Below are positions 32,632 to 41,445 of a stretch of DNA of 64,000 bases, in pieces. Under the pieces are notes generated by a model. The model was given only the letters and a program-made list of their open reading frames with translations. It was not told the origin of the DNA and made no database searches. How positions within the stretch are numbered: position 1 is the stretch's first letter; each line of letters begins with the position of its first letter. Location: contig NZ_SODM01000002.1 of the NCBI RefSeq assembly GCF_004368785.1, positions 874,956 through 938,955 of the forward strand. The letters are read 5' to 3'. Made by a program: the position numbers and the translations under genes. The DNA is from Flavobacterium sp. 270 (GTDB lineage: Bacteria > Bacteroidota > Bacteroidia > Flavobacteriales > Flavobacteriaceae).

Positions 32632-34434
32632 TCAATCTTCTTTCTCAGATAATTTTTTTTCTAATTCTATTTGAAATTCTTCAATTACAGGTTTCATAGT
32701 GCTTTCCGGAATATCGGCGATTCTAATGTACATTAAACCGTCTATAGCATTATTAAATAACGGATCGACATTAAAAGCGACTACACGTGCATTTTGTTTG
32801 ATGTATTTTTTAATTAAAACCGGCAGACGTAAGTTTCCTGGTTCTAATTCATCAATAATTTTGTCAAATTTATTCAAATCAGATTCCGCTTCATCAAAGA
32901 TAAAATCTTTATCTGCATCTTTCAGTTTAACTTTATAAGCCTTCTTCGGATGAATATATTGTGCAATATACGGATCGTAATAGTTAGACTTCATAAACTC
33001 AATCATCAACGATTTAGAGAAATCAGAGAATTGATTACTGATACTTACACCGCCCAATAAATATTTATGTTCAGGATAACGTAGAGTCGTATGAATAATA
33101 CCTTTCCATAACAAAAACAAAGGCATTGGTTTTTGCTGATATTCTTTAACGATAAAAGCACGGCCCATTTCGATAGATTTGTGCATCATATCGTGCAATT
33201 CCGGTTCAAATCTAAACAGATCATTCAGATAAAAACCTTCAATTCCATATTTCGGATAAATTTCAGAACCTAAACCCATACGGTAAGCACCGGCGATTTT
33301 TTTAGTTTCATCATCCCATAAAAACATATGGTGATAATATTGGTCAAATTTATCTAAATCTATAGATTCGTTCGTTCCTTCACCAACTTCACGGAAAGTA
33401 ATTTCGCGTAAGCGTCCAATTTCGTGCAGAATATTCGGAACTGCTTTTGCTCTTGCAAAAAACACTTCGTAATTTTTACTTTGTAATAAACGACAATCGC
33501 TGTTTCTTAACGCATTAACTTCATCAATCATTTTTGATTCGTTTGCAGGCGTAACGATTTTTTTAGGCGCTTTTGGAATTTTTAAACTTGCTGTGTCTAA
33601 TAATTTGGTATCCTTTTCAAAAGGATTTGCCAGCATATACGTTTTCTTTCTTAAGAATTCTGAGTATTCTTCAAAAGATTCAATTTCGTTTTGTTCGTTT
33701 ACAGAAATTGGTTTTCCAATACGAACTTTAATTACACGGTCTTTTTGTGTAAGCAGTTCAGATGGTAATTTGGCAGTACGCAAAGTATCATCAATTTTAG
33801 AAAGCCAGTAAAATAATTTACTGTTTTTAGCGTGAAAATAAATAGGAACAACAGGAACTTTGGCTTTTCTAATCAATTTTAGAGCGCCTTCTTCCCACGG
33901 TTTATCAACAACTAATTTCCCGTCTTTATAAGTAGAAACTTCTCCGGCAGGAAAAATACCTAACGGTTTTCCGTCTTTTAAGTGACGTAAAGTTTCTTTA
34001 ATTCCAACTACGCTTGACTGTGCATCCTTATGATTTTCAAAAGGATTAACAGGCATTATATATTTTTTAAGCGGAACAATTCTGTGTAATAAGAAGTTAG
34101 CGATAATCTTGAAGTTTGGTTCTCTTTCAAGCATCAATTTCAAAAGCAAAATTCCATCAATTCCACCAAGCGGATGATTAGAAATAGTAATGTATGCGCC
34201 ATCCTTTGGCAGACGCTTTAAGTCTTCTTCCGGGATTTCGAATTTAATTTCCATTTCATCCAAAATTCCGTTCAAAAACGCAACATCCTCCAGGTGTTTA
34301 TTATTGTCGTAGATTTTATTAAGGGTTGAAATCTTAAGAACCTTCATAAGAATCCAGCCCGAAAAAGTACCGAGAACCCCGTACTTTTCAACATTTATTG
34401 CCTTTGCAACTTCTTTCGCGGTAACTAAACCCAT
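32632..34434 (-). CDS. OlsF-like bifunctional ornithine lipid acyltransferase
   Basis: A 600-residue protein with two acyltransferase parts. Residues about 70-290 are a PlsC-type domain with SNHPLGGIDG (H87...D93) and a GIFPAGEVS block. Residues about 310-545 are an OlsB/hemolysin-type GNAT domain, including REITFREVGEGT, YRMGLG and GIEGFYLNDLF. This order matches OlsF, known from Serratia and Flavobacterium johnsoniae, which N-acylates ornithine with the C-terminal part and adds the second fatty acid with the N-terminal part to form ornithine lipids. The His-Asp spacing is HX5D, not the HX4D of PlsC. It is membrane associated, with no signal peptide, and transcribed alone. Confidence 0.87.
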   Translation of the reverse strand: MGLVTAKEVAKAINVEKYGVLGTFSGWILMKVLKISTLNKIYDNNKHLEDVAFLNGILDEMEIKFEIPEEDLKRLPKDGAYITISNHPLGGIDGILLLKLMLEREPNFKIIANFLLHRIVPLKKYIMPVNPFENHKDAQSSVVGIKETLRHLKDGKPLGIFPAGEVSTYKDGKLVVDKPWEEGALKLIRKAKVPVVPIYFHAKNSKLFYWLSKIDDTLRTAKLPSELLTQKDRVIKVRIGKPISVNEQNEIESFEEYSEFLRKKTYMLANPFEKDTKLLDTASLKIPKAPKKIVTPANESKMIDEVNALRNSDCRLLQSKNYEVFFARAKAVPNILHEIGRLREITFREVGEGTNESIDLDKFDQYYHHMFLWDDETKKIAGAYRMGLGSEIYPKYGIEGFYLNDLFRFEPELHDMMHKSIEMGRAFIVKEYQQKPMPLFLLWKGIIHTTLRYPEHKYLLGGVSISNQFSDFSKSLMIEFMKSNYYDPYIAQYIHPKKAYKVKLKDADKDFIFDEAESDLNKFDKIIDELEPGNLRLPVLIKKYIKQNARVVAFNVDPLFNNAIDGLMYIRIADIPESTMKPVIEEFQIELEKKLSEKED

Positions 34435-34524
34435 GTAGTACTTTTAATTTATTCGAACAGCGAACAAAGATAACAAAAAACTCTACTTTTCGTTTATTCA
34501 ATGACAAACTTTCCACTTTTTTAT

Positions 34525-34532
34525 TACATTTG
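34525..34532 (+). promoter_or_regulatory. TAnnTTTG -7 box of the exonuclease III gene
   Basis: TACATTTG matches the consensus exactly, 20 bases before the ATG at 34553. No -33 TTG is seen at the normal distance. Confidence 0.5.
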
Positions 34533-34552
34533 AAATCCTAAAAAATACTCTA

Positions 34553-35314
34553 ATGAAAATTATTTCTTATAACGTAAACGGAATTCGTGCGGCAATTACT
34601 AAAGGTTTTATCGGTTGGCTGGAGCAGGCTAATCCCGATGTTATTTGCCTTCAGGAAATAAAAGCGACAGAAGAACAAATTCCCGTAGACGCTATTACGG
34701 CCGCTGGCTATCCGTACCAATATTATTATCCTGCAACAAAAAAAGGATACAGCGGTGTGGCAATTTTATCTAAAATTAAACCCAATAATGTAGTTTACGG
34801 AACCGGAATTCAGCATATGGATTTTGAAGGGCGTAACCTTCGCGCTGATTTTGACGATTGTTCTGTAATGAGTTTATACCTTCCGTCTGGAACCAACATT
34901 CAGCGATTAGACCATAAATTTATGTTTATGGATGATTTTCAAACCTATATTAATGAGTTAAAAATTACCATTCCGAATCTGATAATTTGTGGTGATTACA
35001 ACATTTGCCACGAAGCAATAGATATTCACGATCCTGTTCGTAACAAAACTGTTTCTGGTTTTTTACCTGAGGAGCGCGCCTGGCTGGATGCGTTTATGAA
35101 ATCTGGATTTATTGATAGTTTCCGTCATTTCAACAAAGATGCTCATCATTATTCCTGGTGGAGTTACCGCGCCGGAGCACGAGGAAATAACAAAGGCTGG
35201 CGTATCGATTACAATTTAGTAAGCGATTCGTTAGAGCATAAATTAAAACGTGCTGTTATCCTTCCAGATGCTGTACACTCAGATCATTGTCCAGTTTTAG
35301 TCGAGATTGAATAA
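34553..35314 (+). CDS. xth: Exodeoxyribonuclease III
   Basis: A 253-residue Mg2+-dependent AP endonuclease/3' exonuclease of the EEP superfamily, for base-excision repair. Key motifs are LQEIKAT (catalytic Glu), GYSGVAILSK, ICGDYNICHEAID (Asp/Asn) and HSDHCPVLVEIE (Asp-His). The GNNKGWRIDYNLVSD block before it matches the Xth/ExoA type. Length matches bacterial ExoA. It has its own -7 box and no coupled gene. Function by family is firm. Confidence 0.96.
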   Translation: MKIISYNVNGIRAAITKGFIGWLEQANPDVICLQEIKATEEQIPVDAITAAGYPYQYYYPATKKGYSGVAILSKIKPNNVVYGTGIQHMDFEGRNLRADFDDCSVMSLYLPSGTNIQRLDHKFMFMDDFQTYINELKITIPNLIICGDYNICHEAIDIHDPVRNKTVSGFLPEERAWLDAFMKSGFIDSFRHFNKDAHHYSWWSYRAGARGNNKGWRIDYNLVSDSLEHKLKRAVILPDAVHSDHCPVLVEIE

Positions 35315-35452
35315 TTTTGGTATTGTTCTTGTTAAGAAAAAGGCAGTTTCAGAATCTGATTTAAGTTTGATTTTTAAAATTGAAATTGAATTTTGACATT
35401 GAAATTGAATTTCCCATTATTAATAGCCCCAAAAATAAAAACCAAAAGTAAA

Positions 35453-36397
35453 ATGATTAAAAAAGCCTCTATCGGATTGCTAGTATTAGCTTTATCCACG
35501 ACGTCATGTGTTTCTAAGAAAATCTACAACGATCTGGAAACAAAATATTCAGATCTAAAAAAAGAAAACCGTTCTATTGCAGATGAAAATGCTGATTTGA
35601 AAAAAGCAAAAAATCAGTTAGAATTAGACCGTGATGCTTTAACAAAAGACTTAAACGGTACAAAAGCAGATCTTGCAAAACAAAAAGCAGATTTAGCTGC
35701 AGAACAAAAAAAGTTTAAAGTTTTACAGGACTCTTATAATGCGCTTGAAAAAAACAGCAACGATGCATTAGAAAGCAATATGGCTAAAAACCGTGAATTG
35801 CTGGCACAATTAGAAGCAAAAGGAAAAGCTTTAGCCGAAGAACAAGCACGTTTAGACAAAACAGCAAATCGTCTAAAAGAACTTGAAAATATGATTGCTG
35901 CTAAAGAAGAAGCAATGAAAAAACTAAAAGAAACTTTATCTAAAGCTTTAAATGGTTTTGAAGGAAAAGGTCTTACGGTAGAACAGAAAAACGGAAAAGT
36001 TTACGTTTCTATGGAAAACAAATTACTTTTCAACTCAGGAAGCTGGGCTGTAGGTTCAGAAGGTAGAAGAGCGGTTGTTGAATTAGGAAAAGTATTAGGA
36101 GATAACCCAGATCTTTCTGTTCTTATTGAAGGACATACAGATGATGATCCGTACGCAGGTTCTGGACCAATTGCAAACAACTGGGATTTGTCTACCAAAA
36201 GAGCAACTGCAATTGTAGCTATTTTGAGTGAAAACACTAAAATCGATAAACAAAAATTAACGGCAGCAGGTAGAAGCGAATTTTCTCCTTTGGCAAGTAA
36301 CGCTACTCCAGAAGGAAAAGCAAAAAACCGTAGAATCGAAATTATCTTAACACCAAGATTAGACGAAATCGCGGAGATGTTAAATAGCATTAACTAA
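35453..36397 (+). CDS. OmpA-family lipoprotein with long coiled coil
   Basis: A 314-residue lipoprotein. ATG 35453 starts a signal ending in STTSC (Cys19); a TTG extension to 35393 is rejected as it would bury the signal. Residues about 25-170 are a long Lys/Glu/Leu coiled coil with KADLAKQKADLAAEQKK repeats, then OmpA C-terminal domain at 195-305 (LLFNSGSWAVGSEG, IEGHTDDDPY, NWDLSTKRATAIVAILSE). It would span the periplasm and bind peptidoglycan. It resembles Pal with a long stalk rather than a barrel OmpA. Single gene, with a hairpin behind it. Confidence 0.93.
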   Translation: MIKKASIGLLVLALSTTSCVSKKIYNDLETKYSDLKKENRSIADENADLKKAKNQLELDRDALTKDLNGTKADLAKQKADLAAEQKKFKVLQDSYNALEKNSNDALESNMAKNRELLAQLEAKGKALAEEQARLDKTANRLKELENMIAAKEEAMKKLKETLSKALNGFEGKGLTVEQKNGKVYVSMENKLLFNSGSWAVGSEGRRAVVELGKVLGDNPDLSVLIEGHTDDDPYAGSGPIANNWDLSTKRATAIVAILSENTKIDKQKLTAAGRSEFSPLASNATPEGKAKNRRIEIILTPRLDEIAEMLNSIN

Positions 36398-36433
36398 GTG
36401 CTAAGGTTCTGAGATCCTAAGTTGCTAAGATTT

Positions 36434-36470
36434 AAAAAGGGTTCAAAGTTTTTACTTTGAGCCTTTTTTT
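36434..36470 (+). terminator. Rho-independent terminator after the OmpA lipoprotein gene
   Basis: AAAAAGGGTTCAAAGT pairs with ACTTTGAGCCTTTTTTT with one G-T/mismatch position and is followed by a run of T, 37 bases past the stop. Confidence 0.82.
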
Positions 36471-36472
36471 GT

Positions 36473-36570
36473 CCTGCAAGGTTTCTAAAACCTTGTAGGT
36501 CTTTTTTGCGGTAAGAAACTTTCAATGCTAAATAGAATAAATACCTACAAGGTTTTAGAAACCTTGCAGG
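36473..36570. repeat. Exact 28-base inverted repeat pair, each arm palindromic
   Basis: Arm one (36473-36500) starts CCTGCAAGGTTTCTAAAACC; arm two (36543-36570) is its perfect reverse complement, ending in CCTTGCAGG. Each arm is also an imperfect hairpin by itself (CCTGCAAGG with CCTTGTAGG). A short third partial copy (ACCTTGCAGGAA) is at 36588-36599. Confidence 0.85.
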
Positions 36571-36788
36571 AACCGTAAAATGTAGAGACCTTGCAGGAAA
36601 TGCAAAGCGAAAACCTTAGTCCCTCAGAACCTTTGCATATTTGTCCCTTAAAAAAAACAACTTTGTACCTTTTTTAACTTTTGTCATATTTCTCAAACTT
36701 AATTCCCTTTGTACCTTTGAGTTTTAATTAAACTCAAGGATAAAAAAACTTAGAATCTTAGAATCTCAGCAACTCAGAACCTTAAAAA

Positions 36789-37826
36789 ATGATCTACACA
36801 ACTTTACCCAACACAGATATAAAAGTTAGTAAAATAAACCTCGGAACAATGACTTTTGGTCAGCAGAATACAGAAGCCGAAGGACACGCCCAAATGGATT
36901 ACGCGCTTGAAAGAGGAGTAAACTTTTTTGATACTGCCGAAATGTATTCGGTTCCGGCACGAAAAGAAACGTACGGAAGTACAGAAAAAATTATCGGAAC
37001 TTGGTTTAAAAAATCAGGAAATCGCGATAAAGTGGTTTTAGCCTCAAAAATTGCAGGGCCAAATCCCAATTTTACTTATATGCGTGAAAATGGCGATTTT
37101 TCACCTGCAAGTATTAAGTATGCCGTAGAAAATAGCTTAAAACGTCTGCAAACCGATTATATTGACTTGTATCAAATGCATTGGCCGGAAAGGAAAACCA
37201 ATTGTTTCGGACAGCGTGGTTTTAATGGTTATGATGATGTTTGGGAAGACAGCTTTAGAGGAATTCTAGAAACGTTCGACGAATTAATCAAAGAAGGAAA
37301 AATAAAACATATTGGTGTTTCAAACGAGAATGCCTGGGGAATGATGCGTTTATTGGAAGAAAGTAAATACAATAATCTGCCAAGAATTAAAACCGTTCAA
37401 AATCCGTATAATTTGTTGAATCGTCTTTTTGAAGTTGGCTCTGCAGAAGTTTCAAAATACGAAAATGTTGGTTTGCTGGCGTATTCACCTTTAGCTTTTG
37501 GAGTTCTTACGGGTAAATTTCTAACTGGTGAAAGTCTTCCAAATGCAAGAATTAATCTTTTTCCGCAATATACACGTTACAATAGTGAACAATGTACGCA
37601 AGCGACACGTTTGTATCAGGAAATCGCTCAAAAACATGGTTTAACGCTTACGCAATTGGCAATGGGATTTGTATTGCAACAACCATTTTTGACAAGTGCA
37701 ATTATCGGAGCAACAACTATGGAACAACTAAAAGAAAATATCGACACAATTGATGTTGTTCTTTCTAAAGAAATCATTGCCGAAATTAATGCTGTTCAGG
37801 CAATTATTCCTGACCCGGCGCCTTAA
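36789..37826 (+). CDS. tas: Aldo/keto reductase, Tas-like
   Basis: A 345-residue NADP(H)-dependent aldo/keto reductase very close in length and motif order to E. coli Tas: LGTMTFGQQNTEAEGHAQMDYA at the start, the Asp-Tyr pair in FFDTAEMYSVPARKET, active-site Lys in VVLASKIAG, His in YQMHWPERKTNCFG, and a C-terminal IIGATTMEQLKENI coenzyme loop. The fold is a TIM barrel in the cytoplasm. Its physiological substrate is not known; E. coli Tas was found by complementing a tyrosine auxotroph. The leader is a CTTAGAA repeat tract touching the start codon. Confidence 0.92.
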   Translation: MIYTTLPNTDIKVSKINLGTMTFGQQNTEAEGHAQMDYALERGVNFFDTAEMYSVPARKETYGSTEKIIGTWFKKSGNRDKVVLASKIAGPNPNFTYMRENGDFSPASIKYAVENSLKRLQTDYIDLYQMHWPERKTNCFGQRGFNGYDDVWEDSFRGILETFDELIKEGKIKHIGVSNENAWGMMRLLEESKYNNLPRIKTVQNPYNLLNRLFEVGSAEVSKYENVGLLAYSPLAFGVLTGKFLTGESLPNARINLFPQYTRYNSEQCTQATRLYQEIAQKHGLTLTQLAMGFVLQQPFLTSAIIGATTMEQLKENIDTIDVVLSKEIIAEINAVQAIIPDPAP

Positions 37827-37847
37827 TTGGATCGATATATAAACACG

Positions 37848-37894
37848 AATTCCACAAATTAGCACGAATTGATTGGTGCTAATTTGTGGAATTT
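37848..37894. terminator. Long hairpin between convergent genes
   Basis: AATTCCACAAATTAGCACGA pairs with GTGCTAATTTGTGGAATT (18 bp) around about ten bases, followed on the plus strand by TATTTTTTGAAG. It lies between tas and the small minus-strand gene and just touches the latter's stop codon. Confidence 0.7.
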
Positions 37895-38093
37895 ATTTTT
37901 TGAAGATTTTAAATATTTCTTGAATAAAGCCATAAAGTCCCACTAAAGTAAAAAGCAGTCCACTTAAAAAGATTTTAAATTTACTAGCAAATAGCATATC
38001 ACTAGAATTAAATCTGTAGAATTTATGCTTTACCATAATTATAATTCCAATAATTATAAAAATAAGACTCAATAAAAAAAGTTCAATATTCAT
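37893..38093 (-). CDS. Small two-helix membrane protein
   Basis: A 66-residue protein with two hydrophobic segments (about 3-20 and 43-62) joined by a basic loop (KHKFYRFNSSDMLFASKFK). No motif is recognised. Its ATG is 3 bases past the stop of the transglycosylase gene on the same strand, so it is the last gene of that operon. It may be a small accessory membrane protein; nothing further can be said. Confidence 0.6.
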   Translation of the reverse strand: MNIELFLLSLIFIIIGIIIMVKHKFYRFNSSDMLFASKFKIFLSGLLFTLVGLYGFIQEIFKIFKK

Positions 38094-38096
38094 TTT

Positions 38097-40064
38097 CTAT
38101 AAATCAAATTCTCCTTCTAGAGATAATGAATCATTTTTAACCGCAGTCGAATCAGGTGCTTTAATTCGAATTAACGAACGTGCATTTCCAGAGATATAAA
38201 CCGGTAATTGTCCAAGCGTATCTTCAGGAATTAATAAACCTCGGCGGAACATTAAATTCTTTAGGAATTTTTGATTTTTTATAGCGTAATCTTTCAAATT
38301 ACCTTCGTCATTAAACTGATACATGAATTTTCTTGGCTTCGGAATAATGGTTGCCAAATAAAGACATTCATCAACGCTTAGAGACGATGGACTTTTTTGG
38401 AAATAGAAATGACTTGCTTCTCCAATTCCATACACATTGGGTCCCCATTCAATAATATTAAAATAAACTTCCAGCATTCTTTCTTTGCTCGCAATTCGGT
38501 TGTTTTCTAAAATATAAACTAGCAGGATTTCTTCAAGCTTTCGCGAAAGTGTCTTTTCTCTTGTCAAAAAGACGTTTTTAATCAACTGCATACTGATCGT
38601 ACTGGCACCACGTGAGAATTTTTTAGTTCGGATGTTTTTTAGAATCGATTGTTTAAAAGCTTCATTGATAAATCCACGGTGAGAGAAGAACGAAGGATCT
38701 TCCGTCGTTAAAACACATTTTCGTAAATAAGGTGAGATCTGATCTAAAGGAGTATAATTCGGGTTTGCATTTCCAACCAAAATTGGGCGTTGCAATACAT
38801 TTTGTATAATGGCACGATATACAAATTCGCCATTTAATTTATTAAGATCCGCTTCTCCGTATTTTGTAATTTTTAAATCTTCTTTATTTAATTTGCTGTC
38901 AAAAACAAGTGTGTTTGGTTTGTTTTTATTGAATTTGAAATCCAATTTATAATCAAAATTTCCAGTTGCCTGCATGCCCTGAAAATGAGTAAACAAACCA
39001 TCAGGCAGAGAAACAATAAAATCCTGCGCTTTCATTTTCGGAATATCCACTTTTAAAGTATACACCGTGTCTTTTTCGGTATTATAAGAAACATACGGAC
39101 GAACTTTTATTTTGTTCAATTGCATTGATGAAGTGCTGTCGATCGAGATAAAATCATTACCCAATAAAAAGCGATAATCAAAACGCGCATTTTTAATGAC
39201 AACATCTTTGCTGGCAATTTTAGGATGGTTAATTTTTAAGTTTGAAATTGAACTATAACCGTCAATATGCAATTCGCTTCCGTCTTTTTCAATGTTTTGC
39301 ACATTCAATCTAATGGAATCAAAGCTAACTTTTAAGTTATAACGCTCATCAAAATAAGGAACACGAATGGCACCGGTATCCAGATTAAAAAAACGAATAT
39401 CCGCTTTTTTATTTCTTGGGTCTGCAAATCCTTTTAAGTTCCATCGTTGGTCAAAATCTTTACTCTGAACGTGAAGATTTGTTTCCAATTGCTTGTTGTT
39501 TAAAACCAGTTTGTTGACCGCAATAGAGGCTTTTTTGCCATTGTCATCAATTTTAAATTTCAGGTTTTCCAACTTCATGTCTGTTGGAACTAAATTCAAA
39601 AGTTTTGAAATAATGCGATAAGCCGTAGAAGCATATTTTCTCTTCTCGCTTTTATCATCACTTTCGGTTTCGTCTTTTTTTAGAAATGCATCAAAATTGC
39701 GTACTTTTCCTTTTTTGACCAATTGCACATAGCCATTATTCAGATTTAAAGTTCCAAGCTGAACGTCACCAATTAATAAATTACTTAAGCTAACGCTGGT
39801 TTCGATCTTTTGAATTTTAAAAAGCGTGTCGGCATTTTTTGGAGCTAAAACTACATCTGTCAATTTGATAGTAGATAGTCCTGTAAACGAAGCCGATTTT
39901 ACAGAAAAAGTACTGTTGTAATCCACAATCATTTTATGTTCTACTTTAGCAATAGCTTGTTTTAGTAAAGAATCGCGAAAAAAGTAAAGTCCAATGCAAA
40001 GCACAATCAATACCAGGGCAAGTATTTTTAGTGCTTTGAAAATTTTTTGTTTTGGAAAATTCAT
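38097..40064 (-). CDS. GT51 peptidoglycan transglycosylase with AsmA-like N-terminal part
   Basis: A 655-residue membrane protein. One TM helix (about 10-29) is followed by a long beta-rich periplasmic part (about 40-430) with AsmA/DUF748-like strands (SASFTGLSTIKLTDVVL and LNLNNGYVQLVKKGK are typical). Residues about 440-610 are a family 51 glycosyltransferase that polymerises lipid II: TTEDPSFFSHRGF with catalytic E455, RGASTISMQLIKN, KLEEILLVYILE and YFNIIEWGPNVYGI. There is no transpeptidase domain, so it is monofunctional, like MtgA, but with an unusual front half. It is 19 bases downstream of radA and probably co-transcribed. Confidence 0.85.
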   Translation of the reverse strand: MNFPKQKIFKALKILALVLIVLCIGLYFFRDSLLKQAIAKVEHKMIVDYNSTFSVKSASFTGLSTIKLTDVVLAPKNADTLFKIQKIETSVSLSNLLIGDVQLGTLNLNNGYVQLVKKGKVRNFDAFLKKDETESDDKSEKRKYASTAYRIISKLLNLVPTDMKLENLKFKIDDNGKKASIAVNKLVLNNKQLETNLHVQSKDFDQRWNLKGFADPRNKKADIRFFNLDTGAIRVPYFDERYNLKVSFDSIRLNVQNIEKDGSELHIDGYSSISNLKINHPKIASKDVVIKNARFDYRFLLGNDFISIDSTSSMQLNKIKVRPYVSYNTEKDTVYTLKVDIPKMKAQDFIVSLPDGLFTHFQGMQATGNFDYKLDFKFNKNKPNTLVFDSKLNKEDLKITKYGEADLNKLNGEFVYRAIIQNVLQRPILVGNANPNYTPLDQISPYLRKCVLTTEDPSFFSHRGFINEAFKQSILKNIRTKKFSRGASTISMQLIKNVFLTREKTLSRKLEEILLVYILENNRIASKERMLEVYFNIIEWGPNVYGIGEASHFYFQKSPSSLSVDECLYLATIIPKPRKFMYQFNDEGNLKDYAIKNQKFLKNLMFRRGLLIPEDTLGQLPVYISGNARSLIRIKAPDSTAVKNDSLSLEGEFDL

Positions 40065-40083
40065 AAAGTAGAATTATAAAATA

Positions 40084-41445
40084 TTAGCCAAAAAGAATAC
40101 TCGCAACATCTTCAATTTTAGTTACAAGTTCAATTTTGATTCCAGTGTTTTTTAAGGCAATTTTATTGTATTTAGAAACAAATATAGTGTTGAAACCTAA
40201 TTTTTCTGCTTCCTGAATTCTTTGATCTACACGATTTACAGGACGAATTTCGCCCGAAAGTCCAACTTCGCCGGCAAAACAAAAACCTTTTGTTACCGGA
40301 ATATCTTCGTTTGAAGATAAAATTGCAGCAACTACAGCTAAATCAATTGCTGGATCGTCAACAGAAATTCCGCCAGTAACATTTAGGAAAACGTCTTTTG
40401 CGCCCAAACGGAAACCAGCTCTTTTTTCCAAAACAGCCAAAATCATGTTTAGTCTTTTTGCGTTATATCCTGTTGTACTTCTTTGCGGTGTTCCGTAAAC
40501 TGCTGTACTTACCAAAGATTGTATTTCAATCATCAACGGACGCATGCCTTCAAGTGTTGTGGCAATTGCGGTTCCGGATAATTCTTCGTCTTTGTGGGAG
40601 ATTAATATTTCCGACGGATTGCTTACTTCTCTTAAACCGTTGCCAAGCATTTCATAAATTCCTAATTCAGCCGTAGAACCGAAACGGTTTTTCAGTGAAC
40701 GCAAAATTCGGTAAACATGATTTCGATCGCCTTCAAATTGTAAAACGGTATCAACCATGTGTTCCAAAATTTTTGGACCAGCAATGTTTCCGTCCTTCGT
40801 AATATGTCCGATTAGAATAACTGGAATATTCGTTTCTTTAGCAAACTTAATTAGTTCAGCAGTAGTTTCTCTAATCTGCGAAATACTTCCCGCAGTAGAT
40901 TCAATATAATCGGTATGTAAAGTCTGAATGGAATCTATAATTACAATTTCAGGCTGAATAGCTTCAATTTGTTTGAAGATGTTTTGTGTTTTAGTTTCCG
41001 TTAGAATATAGCAGTTATCGCTATTTGGCGTTATTCTTTCAGCGCGCATTTTTATCTGCTTTTGGCTTTCTTCGCCAGAAACATATAAAGTTTTATAAGG
41101 TAATTTTAATGATATCTGAAGTAAAAGTGTACTTTTTCCTATTCCCGGTTCACCGCCCAAAAGCGTTAAAGAGCCCGGAACAATTCCGCCGCCTAAAACA
41201 CGATTCAATTCGCCGTCGGTAGTATCCATACGGATTTCCAGAGCCGAATCTATTTCGTTAATTTTTAAAGGTCTCGGTGCTTTTCCGGTTGGTGTTGGTT
41301 CGGTTTTCCAAGCCACCTTTTCCTGCTTCTGAATAATTTCTTCGGCAATAGTATTCCATTCTTTGCACGCGTTGCATTGTCCCTGCCATTTAGCATATTG
41401 GGTACCACAGTTTTGGCAAAAAAAGGAAGTTTTAACTTTTGACAT
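40084..41445 (-). CDS. radA: DNA repair protein RadA
   Basis: A 453-residue RecA-like ATPase that helps branch migration during recombination. The N-terminal zinc finger uses C10, C13, C24 and C27. Walker A is GGEPGIGKST (about 97-106), Walker B lies in EIVIIDSIQT, and the RadA-specific KNRFGS motif is near 255. The C-terminal Lon-protease-like domain is intact (LNVTGGISVDDPAIDLAVVAA). It is preceded by the esterase-fold gene with a one-base stop/start overlap (TAATG) and followed 19 bases later by the GT51 gene. Confidence 0.97.
   Translation of the reverse strand: MSKVKTSFFCQNCGTQYAKWQGQCNACKEWNTIAEEIIQKQEKVAWKTEPTPTGKAPRPLKINEIDSALEIRMDTTDGELNRVLGGGIVPGSLTLLGGEPGIGKSTLLLQISLKLPYKTLYVSGEESQKQIKMRAERITPNSDNCYILTETKTQNIFKQIEAIQPEIVIIDSIQTLHTDYIESTAGSISQIRETTAELIKFAKETNIPVILIGHITKDGNIAGPKILEHMVDTVLQFEGDRNHVYRILRSLKNRFGSTAELGIYEMLGNGLREVSNPSEILISHKDEELSGTAIATTLEGMRPLMIEIQSLVSTAVYGTPQRSTTGYNAKRLNMILAVLEKRAGFRLGAKDVFLNVTGGISVDDPAIDLAVVAAILSSNEDIPVTKGFCFAGEVGLSGEIRPVNRVDQRIQEAEKLGFNTIFVSKYNKIALKNTGIKIELVTKIEDVASILFG

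Larger units (their letters stand above)
36398..36788. other. Repeat-filled intergenic region between the OmpA lipoprotein and Tas
   Basis: These 391 bases hold no gene. In order there is a CTTAG-type tract in reverse orientation (36400-36432), a hairpin terminator (36434-36470), a 28-base sequence and its exact inverted copy (36473-36570), a third partial copy near 36588-36599, then AACCTTAGTCCCTCAGAACC, TTTGTACCTTTT words and a forward CTTAGAA tract (36748-36786) that ends at the Tas start codon. Confidence 0.75.

Noticed and set aside
36748..36788. Short repeated CTTAGAA words as a possible CRISPR array
   Set aside because: The units are 7-10 bases, variable and without spacers; no cas genes are present.
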